From Candidatus Aenigmatarchaeota archaeon (lineage in GTDB: Archaea; Aenigmatarchaeota; Aenigmatarchaeia; QMZP01; JAUXAV01): 15,810 bases of DNA. The translations under genes were made by a program, and so were the position numbers. The DNA is taken from assembly GCA_030619735.1 (NCBI GenBank), contig JAUXAV010000017.1:1-15810 (forward strand). Direction: 5' to 3'. Of the stretch, positions 6,727 through 12,783 are shown one piece after another (within the stretch, counting starts at the first letter, position 1; every line of letters begins with the position of its first letter). The notes under the pieces were generated by a model that was not told where the DNA came from, made no database searches, and saw only the letters and a list, made by a program, of their open reading frames with translations.

Positions 6727-6785
6727 TGTTTTAACTGGAATTTTCCACTAAATTATGAAAATATACACGAATTCCAGTTAAAACA
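6727..6785 (+). repeat. Perfect 16-bp inverted repeat upstream of smc
   Basis: The arm TGTTTTAACTGGAATT at 6727-6742 is repeated exactly as its reverse complement at 6770-6785, with a 27-base AT-rich spacer. It lies between the 3' end of the geranylgeranyl reductase gene and the smc promoter, on the far side of the smc TATA box. A degenerate direct copy of one arm with its flank (TTATGCTTTAACCTGAA, 6823-6839, compared with TTATGTTTTAACTGGAA, 6724-6740) lies 38 bases further. It could be a paired operator, an RNA stem-loop or remnants of a mobile element. Confidence 0.8.
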
Positions 6786-6791
6786 GCTATA

Positions 6792-6818
6792 CTTCTTAAA
6801 TATATTGGAAAAAAGAAG
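6792..6818 (-). repeat. Short inverted repeat around a TATA-like box
   Basis: CTTCTT (6792-6797) and AAGAAG (6813-6818) are inverted around a 15-base AT-rich centre. On the minus strand this centre reads as a second TATA-like element (TATATTTAA). Transcription from it would begin near 6775, inside the right arm of the 16-bp inverted repeat. Confidence 0.35.
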
Positions 6819-6850
6819 CATATTATGCTTTAACCTGAAAAATCAGGGAA

Positions 6851-8044
6851 TCAGAGCAGTTTCCTGGCGAATTTCAGGAGCCTGGGCTTCTTCATAAGGA
6901 GCATGGCAAGCCTTTTAATTCCAGAAGACCTTGTCAGATTGATTAAATCCTCCCCTGTCATGTAATTCGCAAGCCAGTTCAGGTCATCATCTGTCAGGTT
7001 TTCAACAAGCTCTCTTACCTTTACTAATTTTTTCAGTTTATTTCCCCTTTCTTTCCACCATCTTTTGTTGTATTCGCTTAAAAACTCCTTTGAATAGTTC
7101 CCTTCCCTGACAGCCTCCACCGCAACCTCGGCTGCAATTCTCCCACCAACATAAGCCTCAGCGATTCCGCCCCCATGAATCGGGTTTACCTGGTGTGCTG
7201 CATCGCCGACCACCATGAAATTGTCAGCAACCATGTTCTCTAACAAGCCGCCGACAGGCACACCGCCGCAGTTTACTTCTACTATGGAGCCGTTCTTTAG
7301 GCCGGGATGTGAATTTACAAATTCCTTAAGATATTCATATGCTGTTTTATTTGCGAATGGTTTTCTGATGCCTATGCCAACATTTGCTGTGTCTTTGCCC
7401 TTGGGAAATATCCAAGCATAACCAGCCCTTGCAATCTCGTTGCCGGTATAATATTCTGCCCTTTTTGAATCTATCTTCACATTGGCCATTTCAAATTGGG
7501 CACAGGACGCTATATCAACAAGTTTTAGTGTGGTGTTTATGCCCATATTCCTTGCGATTTTTGATTCAACACCGTCTGCGGCAATGACGATTTTTGCTCT
7601 GACCTCCCCTGTTCCATTTCCCGAGTTTAGCCTGATATTAATTTTGTTGTTTTCCCTGACCAAATCCAGTGCCTCTGTCCTGGAAAGAATCCTTGCGCCT
7701 GCCCTTGCGGCCAGGACTGCCAGATGCTTGTCAAATACCTTTCTCTCAATAATCCAGCCCTTTGGTTCATCAAAATCTATCCTCACATATTTTCCGTTTG
7801 GGGCGTAAACTGTTTGGCCGTAAAGGCCAATGTTTACCCATTTTTCATCCAATTCTATGCCCATTCTTTCCAGTGCGGACCTGGACAAGCCCTCACCGCA
7901 TCTGCAGGGGCTTCCAATTTCCTGCCTTTTTTCTATGCCCAAAACCCTTAAGCCTGCCTTGGCGCAGGCCATGGCAGCTGAGGAGCCTGCAGGGCCCAGT
8001 CCTATAACCGCAATGTCCACTTCTGAAGGGATTTCCGGGAACAT
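6851..8044 (-). CDS. Geranylgeranyl reductase family protein (archaeal lipid saturation)
   Basis: The 397-residue flavoprotein fits the geranylgeranyl reductase family, which saturates the double bonds of archaeal isoprenoid chains, for example on digeranylgeranylglycerophospholipid. Residues 11-21 form the FAD-binding fold (IAVIGLGPAGS). The CRCGEG segment follows (Cys47, Cys49), then a GYAWIFPKG block matching the family PxxYxWxFP region. The second FAD motif, GDAAHQVNPIHGGGIAEA, lies near residue 290. Length is typical. A ferredoxin gene ends immediately upstream: its TAA directly precedes this ATG, and GGTGA within its last codons serves as ribosome binding site. Reduced ferredoxin has been shown to support geranylgeranyl reductase in Methanosarcina, where a ferredoxin gene is also adjacent, so the pair is probably a functional unit. 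The exact lipid substrate is inferred. Confidence 0.92.
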   Translation of the reverse strand: MFPEIPSEVDIAVIGLGPAGSSAAMACAKAGLRVLGIEKRQEIGSPCRCGEGLSRSALERMGIELDEKWVNIGLYGQTVYAPNGKYVRIDFDEPKGWIIERKVFDKHLAVLAARAGARILSRTEALDLVRENNKINIRLNSGNGTGEVRAKIVIAADGVESKIARNMGINTTLKLVDIASCAQFEMANVKIDSKRAEYYTGNEIARAGYAWIFPKGKDTANVGIGIRKPFANKTAYEYLKEFVNSHPGLKNGSIVEVNCGGVPVGGLLENMVADNFMVVGDAAHQVNPIHGGGIAEAYVGGRIAAEVAVEAVREGNYSKEFLSEYNKRWWKERGNKLKKLVKVRELVENLTDDDLNWLANYMTGEDLINLTRSSGIKRLAMLLMKKPRLLKFARKLL

Positions 8045-8221
8045 TTATTCACCTACCTTCTCTGTCTTTATGGCGCTGAGGGGGCAGAATTCGGCACAGA
8101 TACCGCAGTCTGTGCATTTGTCAGAGCAGACTATGCCAGACTCTGTCAGGGTCAGGGCATCCAGAGGGCATACAGAAACGCAGCCCCCGCACCTGAGGCA
8201 TTTGCCGTCAGCCTCTATCAT
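8045..8221 (-). CDS. 2x[4Fe-4S] ferredoxin, likely partner of geranylgeranyl reductase
   Basis: This 58-residue protein carries two clostridial-type motifs: Cys8-x2-Cys11-x2-Cys14-x3-Cys18 followed by Pro, and Cys36-x2-Cys39-x2-Cys42-x3-Cys46 followed by Pro. It is a cytoplasmic electron carrier. The stop is directly followed by the ATG of the reductase, so the two are co-translated. This supports a role as electron donor for lipid saturation. A TATA box at 8242-8250 is centred 25 bases before ATG 8221, and there is no Shine-Dalgarno sequence, so the operon mRNA is probably leaderless. An extra Cys32 lies four residues before the second motif. Confidence 0.92.
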   Translation of the reverse strand: MIEADGKCLRCGGCVSVCPLDALTLTESGIVCSDKCTDCGICAEFCPLSAIKTEKVGE

Positions 8222-8241
8222 AATGTTATGTTTACTGGGAT

Positions 8242-8250
8242 GTATTTAAA
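8242..8250 (-). promoter_or_regulatory. TATA box of the ferredoxin/geranylgeranyl reductase operon
   Basis: TTTAAATAC on the minus strand is identical to the box before rpl15e. It is centred about 25 bases upstream of the ferredoxin ATG, giving a leaderless transcript. Confidence 0.55.
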
Positions 8251-8334
8251 ACTATTGCTGAAAAGGGAGGAACCTGCCAGAAATAAAGCTACCAAAAACT
8301 AATAAAAACAAAAATAAAGGATTTTCCTTGTGCT

Positions 8335-8691
8335 TTAGGAAGCCCTGGATGCGAGCCTGTAGACAGCCTTCAGGGACACCACCAGTGCTGCTGGCATAAC
8401 GAACACGGCTATGTTTGATACCATGCTTACAAGGTATAACCCGACGTATGGTATTAAGCCAAGACCGCCCGCACTCAGTTGCATGAGCATCAGTGCTATT
8501 GCTGCAATAAGGAACGGCTGCATCTCTTTGTCGTTCAGGTTAAGGAAACCTGTTATAAGGCCGAGTATCACTAGAACCAGTGCTATGTAACCTGCTGTTA
8601 CTATGTCCAGATAGCCTGCTGTGAGTCCTGCTATTATTGCAATCACTATGCCGAGTATGAAGGCCCATCCCCCAACTCTTTGGTCAACCAT
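8335..8691 (-). CDS. Small four-helix membrane protein, function unknown
   Basis: The 118-residue protein opens with MVDQRVGGWAFILG and has about four hydrophobic segments: residues about 8-27, 30-50, 60-80 and 84-108. There is one short polar loop (NLNDKEMQ) and a basic C-terminal tail (VYRLASRAS). It has no catalytic motif and I do not recognise a characterised family. The start is supported by GGAGGGT a few bases before the ATG and a TATA box at 8745-8755. It lies downstream of the SpoIIM-family gene on the same strand but has its own promoter in the 126-base gap. Confidence 0.75.
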   Translation of the reverse strand: MVDQRVGGWAFILGIVIAIIAGLTAGYLDIVTAGYIALVLVILGLITGFLNLNDKEMQPFLIAAIALMLMQLSAGGLGLIPYVGLYLVSMVSNIAVFVMPAALVVSLKAVYRLASRAS

Positions 8692-8744
8692 TTTTTACCC
8701 TCCGTTTTTCTATGCCTCTCACCCAACGATTGCATGGAGGCATG

Positions 8745-8755
8745 GTATATATTTA
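8745..8755 (-). promoter_or_regulatory. TATA box of the small four-helix membrane protein gene
   Basis: TAAATATATA on the minus strand predicts transcription from about 8724, leaving a leader of about 33 bases with a GGAGGG ribosome binding site. A second AT-rich box lies at 8767-8775. Confidence 0.45.
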
Positions 8756-8817
8756 TCCCCACCCCCTTATAAATATCACAGAAGCATAAAATAGTCCGAT
8801 TCTGCTGTTTTCAGGGC

Positions 8818-9675
8818 CTATATCAATAAAGCCGGTAGCCATGCCTCAATGGCTGCGCCAAGTATTATCAGGGCAATGCCAAGAATAAGGATTTTCATGC
8901 TGTCAAACAGCACCACCCTAAAGACCCCTCTTTTGTGGTGGCCCCGTATTATTGCTGCTGATAAAATGCCTCCGGCAAGGCCTGCGCATATATACCCCGC
9001 AATCTCAGGTAGTCCATGGGGAAGGTAGGAAAGTCCATAGAAAGGGATTTCCATCAGGGTTTTTGACAGATTGCCTATTACAACACCTAGAATGGAGGCG
9101 TTCCAGACAATTATGAATATTGCACCGGCACCGAAAACGATGGAGAATATGAATGCGAAAAGCATGACCTGTATATTGTTTGTGATGTAGATGAAGAAAC
9201 TCCCGAAAGCTGTCTGTCCTGAAGCAATACCTGTGATGCCACCTGCTAAACCAGGGCTGCTGCAGAAAGCCGGGTTTATCCCGCATATTGTGGAGAGCTG
9301 TATCTGGAAAAATGAGGGTTCCAGGACAAGCGACCATACTGCAAAGCTTATGGTCAAGCCAAGGAAGTAGAAAAGGAACATGAGGATATCCCTTTCATGC
9401 CTTTCAAAGAACCCCTTTTTATAATGTTTTGCTATTTCTTCTTCCTCAAGCCTTTCTTCGCTTTTTATGAAAAGGGTTACAAAGTAGATTGAGGGTATAA
9501 TGGTGAAAAGGACTGCAAATATTCCGGATATGCTGATTGAAACCCCTGAAACCTGGACCTGGGAGTATATCTGGGTTGAAAAGAAAACCGCTACACTGGA
9601 GATTATGAATGCCCAGAATGCAACAATCCAGGGCTTTTCTTTGGCAGACCTGAACTTCACAAGGGACTCAAGCAT
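8818..9675 (-). CDS. SpoIIM-family integral membrane protein
   Basis: The 285-residue protein matches the SpoIIM/DUF95 family. It has an N-terminal hydrophobic pair (about 18-38 and 48-69), a charged cytoplasmic loop (KSEERLEEEEIAKHYKKGFFERHERD, about 71-96) and about four or five more membrane segments. The family block covers NNIQVMLFAFIFSIVFGAGAIFIIVWNASILGVVIG and the later HGLPEIAGYICAGLAGG segment. In Bacillus SpoIIM takes part in engulfment during sporulation. Archaea do not sporulate, and the archaeal members have no established role; they are thought to act in membrane or envelope remodelling or transport. AGGAGTTACT precedes the ATG as ribosome binding site, and AT-rich TATA candidates lie at about 9688-9716. 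The upstream side borders the tnpB element. Confidence 0.88.
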   Translation of the reverse strand: MLESLVKFRSAKEKPWIVAFWAFIISSVAVFFSTQIYSQVQVSGVSISISGIFAVLFTIIPSIYFVTLFIKSEERLEEEEIAKHYKKGFFERHERDILMFLFYFLGLTISFAVWSLVLEPSFFQIQLSTICGINPAFCSSPGLAGGITGIASGQTAFGSFFIYITNNIQVMLFAFIFSIVFGAGAIFIIVWNASILGVVIGNLSKTLMEIPFYGLSYLPHGLPEIAGYICAGLAGGILSAAIIRGHHKRGVFRVVLFDSMKILILGIALIILGAAIEAWLPALLI

Positions 9676-9718
9676 AGTAACTCCTGTTATATATTTGGTT
9701 TCCTTAATTTAAACATTA

Positions 9719-9757
9719 TCGGCGAGAAGTCCATTTCCGAAAGGTAGGGATGAATTC
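9719..9757 (+). mobile_element. Orphan right-end-like hairpin of an IS200/IS605 (TnpB) element
   Basis: GGCGAGAAGTCC, then ATTTCCGAAAGGTA, then GGGATGAATTCC has the layout of the right end, and omega-RNA terminal stem, of many archaeal tnpB elements: a GAAGxCC entry, a hairpin with a short loop, and GGGATGAATxC at the end. The arms CATTTC and GGGATG pair, with GAA/TTC outside. No tnpB reading frame precedes it, since the spoIIM start lies 43 bases away. If the call is right, it is a truncated remnant or a solo end. The resemblance is from recognition of the motif style, not from a search. Confidence 0.35.
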
Positions 9758-9843
9758 CTCTCTAACGGAACTCTACAGAACAGTAGCAATAGAACTAATT
9801 TTCCACCCACCACGCCTATATCGGAACTTTACTACCATCAGCA

Positions 9844-9850
9844 TTATATA
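9844..9850 (+). promoter_or_regulatory. TATA box of tnpB
   Basis: TTATATA is 38 bases upstream of the tnpB ATG and predicts a start near 9873, next to the GGGGTGG ribosome binding site at 9874-9880. Confidence 0.4.
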
Positions 9851-9884
9851 ACAACCAAACAAACCCTTAACATGGGGTGGAAAA

Positions 9885-11078
9885 ATGCAACTAAAAGCAT
9901 ACAAATTCAGATTGTATCCATCAAGGCAAACAGAGCAGAAACTATTCTGGACTCTGGATAAATGCAGGCTTGTATATAACGATATGCTTGAAGGATTGAA
10001 CAATCAGGACAAACCTAACAGATATGAACTCCAGGCAATGCTTCCAAAACTAAAACAGCAGTATTCAGAGCTTCAAGATGTCTATTCAAAGGTTCTCCAA
10101 TACGAACCATACAGGCTTTTCTCCAATCTCAAATCACTATCCAGACTAAAAGGGAAGGGTAGAAAGGTTGGCAGATTAAGGTTTAAAGGTAAAGGTTGGT
10201 TCAAGACATTTACCTATAATCAATCTGGGTTTAGGATTGAGATGACGGGGAAGCGTTGCCAAACATTATGCTTATCCAAAATTGGCGAGATACCAATAAG
10301 GATGCACAGATCATTCAGGGGGACAATAAAGCAGATAACCATAAAGCGATACAAGTCAGGCAAATGGTTTGCTATGCTGTCGGTTGAGCAGAAGAAGGTT
10401 ATCAAACCGCACAGAATAAGGAAGGCAGTCGGCATAGATTTGGGGCTGACCAATATCGTGACAGACAGCGATAACAGGTATACTTGCAGTCCACAATACT
10501 TGAGGAAATCGCTGAAGAAACTGCGGAGGGAACAGATAAGGTTCTCAAGAACCAAGAAGAAATCCAATAACAGGGATAAGCAAAAGATTGGTTTGGCAAA
10601 GGTATATGAGAGGATAACCAACCAGAGGGATGATTTTCTGCATAAATTATCTTATGCTTATATCAAAAAATACGACTTCATAGCCATTGAAAACCTGAGA
10701 ATAGCCAACATGGTCAGGAACCGCTACCTGTCATTATCAATTATGGATGCTTCATGGTCAAGGTTCATGCAATTCCTGTCTTACAAAGCCGGGAACGCTG
10801 GTAAGATAGTAGTAAAAGTGGAGCCGAGAAACACCTCGCAGAAATGCTCGCAGTGCGGGGAGATGGTCAGGAAAAGCCTCGCTGTAAGAATGCACAGATG
10901 CCTTTACTGCAAAGCCGAACTTGACCGAGATTATAACGCAAGCCTGAATATACTTTCTTCGGGCTTGAAAAACTACCGCAGGGACTGCGGGAAGTCACGC
11001 CTGTCTGAGATTGAGCCGATACCGATGAGGCAAGCTCTGGTCTGTGATGCAGGAAACCTCTACAATAGCTGGGGGTAG
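9885..11078 (+). CDS. tnpB: TnpB, RNA-guided nuclease of an IS200/IS605 element
   Basis: TnpB uses an RNA from the element's right end to cut DNA next to a short target-adjacent motif, helping the element to persist. The 397-residue protein is full length. The N-terminal helix-turn-helix/OB region begins MQLKAYKFRLYPS. The RuvC nuclease carries Asp185 in GIDLGL, Glu269 in IAIENL and Asp347/349 in the DRDYNAS motif. The zinc finger is CSQC (Cys321, Cys324) with CLYC (Cys339, Cys342). All catalytic positions are intact, so it is likely active. GGGGTGG just before the ATG is a good ribosome binding site. The last 30-40 codons run into the right-end hairpin, so the guide-RNA scaffold overlaps the coding region. 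The stop is 7 bases before the hycI ATG. Confidence 0.95.
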   Translation: MQLKAYKFRLYPSRQTEQKLFWTLDKCRLVYNDMLEGLNNQDKPNRYELQAMLPKLKQQYSELQDVYSKVLQYEPYRLFSNLKSLSRLKGKGRKVGRLRFKGKGWFKTFTYNQSGFRIEMTGKRCQTLCLSKIGEIPIRMHRSFRGTIKQITIKRYKSGKWFAMLSVEQKKVIKPHRIRKAVGIDLGLTNIVTDSDNRYTCSPQYLRKSLKKLRREQIRFSRTKKKSNNRDKQKIGLAKVYERITNQRDDFLHKLSYAYIKKYDFIAIENLRIANMVRNRYLSLSIMDASWSRFMQFLSYKAGNAGKIVVKVEPRNTSQKCSQCGEMVRKSLAVRMHRCLYCKAELDRDYNASLNILSSGLKNYRRDCGKSRLSEIEPIPMRQALVCDAGNLYNSWG

Positions 11079-11083
11079 TTCAC
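10950..11083 (+). ncRNA. Probable omega-RNA (reRNA) scaffold of TnpB
   Basis: TnpB elements make a non-coding RNA from the 3' part of tnpB and the right end, with the guide taken from the flank. Here the terminal stem-loop lies at about 11053-11078 and the right end at about 11083, so the scaffold would be inside the end of tnpB. The 5' limit given is only approximate. The guide would then be read from about 11084 onward, covering the hycI start codon. Confidence 0.4.
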
Positions 11084-11085
11084 AC

Positions 11086-11517
11086 ATGAAGGTTGTGATA
11101 CTGGGTGTTGGGAACGAGCTCAGGGCGGATGACGGGGCAGGGGTCTTTCTGGCAGGGGAGCTGGAGAAGGAGTTCGGAAACCCGGAAGGGATAATGATAA
11201 TAAAGACCCAGGTCCCTGAGAATTTTATCAGGCCCATCCTGGAGTTCAGGCCCGGGAAAATCATAATCCTGGACGCCGCGGATTTCAAGGGCAGGCCAGG
11301 GGAGTTCAGGGTGATAAAGGAGAATGAAATCCTGCAGTTTCTGGTATCCACGCATAATATGCCCCTGACCCTTTTCCTGAAGGCGCTGGAAAGGCTGAAG
11401 GCAGAGAAAATCCTGATAGGAATCCAGCCCAAGAATCTGGATTTCGGAGGGGGCCTCAGTAAAGAGGTGAGGGAGAAATCCGGGGATATCCTGAGCTTTG
11501 TCAGAACCTTAATATGA
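11086..11517 (+). CDS. hycI: Hydrogenase maturation endopeptidase, HycI family
   Basis: HycI-type proteases trim the C-terminal tail of the [NiFe] hydrogenase large subunit after nickel insertion. The 143-residue protein has the family features: N-terminal VVILGVGNELRADDGAG (metal-site acid at Asp15/Asp16), IIILDAADF (Asp63) and VSTHNMPLTLF (His90). These match the three nickel-sensing ligands known in the family. The frame is open upstream to 11044 inside tnpB, but family members start at the ATG chosen here. No good ribosome binding site or promoter lies in the 7 bases after tnpB, so expression may depend on tnpB transcription or on readthrough. It is convergent with, and overlaps by 17 bases, the 3' end of the ferredoxin-type subunit gene of the hydrogenase operon. 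Its expected substrate is the large subunit at 13646-14794. Confidence 0.92.
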   Translation: MKVVILGVGNELRADDGAGVFLAGELEKEFGNPEGIMIIKTQVPENFIRPILEFRPGKIIILDAADFKGRPGEFRVIKENEILQFLVSTHNMPLTLFLKALERLKAEKILIGIQPKNLDFGGGLSKEVREKSGDILSFVRTLI

Positions 11518-11836
11518 AGTTTTTCTTTTCAGAATCGGCGAGCTCATACGCCTTGCTCAGCTTCACGGCCTTTGGCTTGGTGGGGCAGACCTCCTGGCAG
11601 ACCTGGCAGAATATGCACCTGCCCAGGTCCACCTCCCAGGTCTTTTTCTCCTTATCCACCTTTATAGCATCGTTCGGGCAGTTAATTTCGCAGAGCCTGC
11701 AGAATATGCAGAGTTCCTTATGGTAGATATGCCTTCCCCTGAAGTTCTCAGGGATTCTGGGCTTCCTTTTCGGATACTGGATTGTGAAGGGTTTTGTGAG
11801 CAGCCTCTTAATGGTTTCTGGCAGGACCTTTACCAT
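11501..11836 (-). CDS. Group 4 hydrogenase ferredoxin-like subunit (NuoI/EchF/MbhN type)
   Basis: This is the electron-transfer subunit linking the catalytic module to reduced ferredoxin. The 111-residue protein begins with the NuoI-type lead (TKPFTIQYPKRKPRIPENFRGRHIY) and has two [4Fe-4S] motifs: Cys43, Cys46, Cys49, Cys53 and Cys74, Cys77, Cys80, Cys84. It ends in a charged tail. Length is typical of EchF/MbhN proteins and shorter than bacterial NuoI. Its ATG directly follows the TAA of the dehydrogenase gene, and GGTGA in the last dehydrogenase codons serves as ribosome binding site, so it is the last gene of the operon. The final 17 bases overlap the end of hycI on the other strand. Confidence 0.9.
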   Translation of the reverse strand: MVKVLPETIKRLLTKPFTIQYPKRKPRIPENFRGRHIYHKELCIFCRLCEINCPNDAIKVDKEKKTWEVDLGRCIFCQVCQEVCPTKPKAVKLSKAYELADSEKKNFILRF

Positions 11837-12775
11837 TTAGTTCACCTTGTTTTTTGTTTTTCCCTCCAGGTAGCTCCTGGCGTTTTCTGTGCAGGTCTGG
11901 GTCAGTCTGAATATGGCCTGCCTGGTATAGAATCCTATATGCGGGGTCAGCAATGTATTTTTTCTTGTGGCATCCCTGATCCCCCTGTCAATTTTATTGT
12001 CTTTATAAACATCAAGGATTGCCCTTATTTTTCCTGAATTAACATTCTTGATTAATACATCTTCATTGACTGACCTACCAACCCCCATGTTAATTACTAT
12101 TGCTCCTTGTTTTGTTTGCTCAATTAGTTTTGGTGTTATCAGCTCTTCTTTGGAACTGGCATGGAGTGTTATTATATCGGATTTTTTCACAAGGTCTTCA
12201 AGCTTCTCGTATCTTATGCCCTTGGATTCCTGCTCTGGTTTCCTGGTTCTGCTGAAGTATATGACATTCATTTCAAAGGCATTTGCAATTTCTGCAACCC
12301 TTGTGCCAATCCTTCCCAGGCCTATTATGCCGAGGGTCTTGTCCTTCAGCTCTTCTCCCATGAATTTCTCAAATTCGTGTCTGCCCTTTCTTGCTGCCTC
12401 GTCAGCCTGCCTTGTTTTCCTTATGAGGGAAATCAGCTGGCCGAATACAAGTTCTGCAACGGATTCTGTTGCATAAGCAGGGACGTTTGTCACTATGATG
12501 CCCTTCTTTTTGGCATATTCCACATCAATCCAGCTGTAGCCTGTTGCCCAAATCCCTATATACTTAAGATTAGGACAGGAGTCTATGACTTTCCTGTCAA
12601 TATCCACCCAGCTTGTAATGATTGCATCAGAATTGCCTATCCTTTTTATCGCTTCCTCTTTGTTTTTTGGATTGTCCCTGAAGATTTCAGTCTCCTCAGC
12701 CAGTTCCCTCAATTCATTTTCTTGATTGCCTTGCATGGTTACCTTGTCCAATAGTATCAGTTTTTTGAATTTCAT
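11837..12775 (-). CDS. Diverged D-isomer-specific 2-hydroxyacid dehydrogenase family protein
   Basis: The 312-residue protein has the two-domain fold of the family: a substrate-binding part at both ends and a central NAD-binding domain with GLGRIG (152-157), preceded by LKDKTLGII. In active members the catalytic set is Arg (in NxxRGxxVDExAL), Glu (in LDVFExEP) and His (in TPHxG). Here the first block reads NMGVGRSVNEDVL, which places Val232 at the Arg position, with an Arg two residues later. The second reads LDVYKDNKI, with Lys258 at the Glu position. His279 in TPHIGFY is kept. Activity as a normal dehydrogenase is therefore doubtful; a shifted active site or a regulatory role are alternatives. 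It sits inside the hydrogenase operon with 8 bases after the membrane subunit (ribosome binding site AGGAG overlapping its stop) and none before the ferredoxin subunit. Base composition looks more AT-rich than its operon neighbours, suggesting later insertion. Confidence 0.85.
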   Translation of the reverse strand: MKFKKLILLDKVTMQGNQENELRELAEETEIFRDNPKNKEEAIKRIGNSDAIITSWVDIDRKVIDSCPNLKYIGIWATGYSWIDVEYAKKKGIIVTNVPAYATESVAELVFGQLISLIRKTRQADEAARKGRHEFEKFMGEELKDKTLGIIGLGRIGTRVAEIANAFEMNVIYFSRTRKPEQESKGIRYEKLEDLVKKSDIITLHASSKEELITPKLIEQTKQGAIVINMGVGRSVNEDVLIKNVNSGKIRAILDVYKDNKIDRGIRDATRKNTLLTPHIGFYTRQAIFRLTQTCTENARSYLEGKTKNKVN

Positions 12776-12783
12776 ACCAACTC

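Larger units (their letters stand above)
9765..11083 (+). mobile_element. IS200/IS605-type element carrying tnpB only (IS1341-like)
   Basis: The element consists of a leader of about 120 bases, an intact tnpB and a right end that overlaps the last part of tnpB. There is no tnpA transposase, so movement would need a TnpA from elsewhere. The right end is placed at the segment GAAACCTCTAC, a short loop, then GGGGGTAGTTCAC, a common right-end form in archaeal elements; it ends at about 11083. A small hairpin CTAC-6-GTAG at 9773-9786 may mark the left end and resembles the CTAC/GGTAG pairing at the right end. The left boundary is uncertain by some tens of bases. Insertion lies between the divergent spoIIM and hycI genes. 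Confidence 0.6.

Noticed and set aside
6727..6818. The inverted repeats read as a CRISPR array
   Set aside because: The copies are inverted rather than tandem, only two to three in number, and no cas gene is present in the window.
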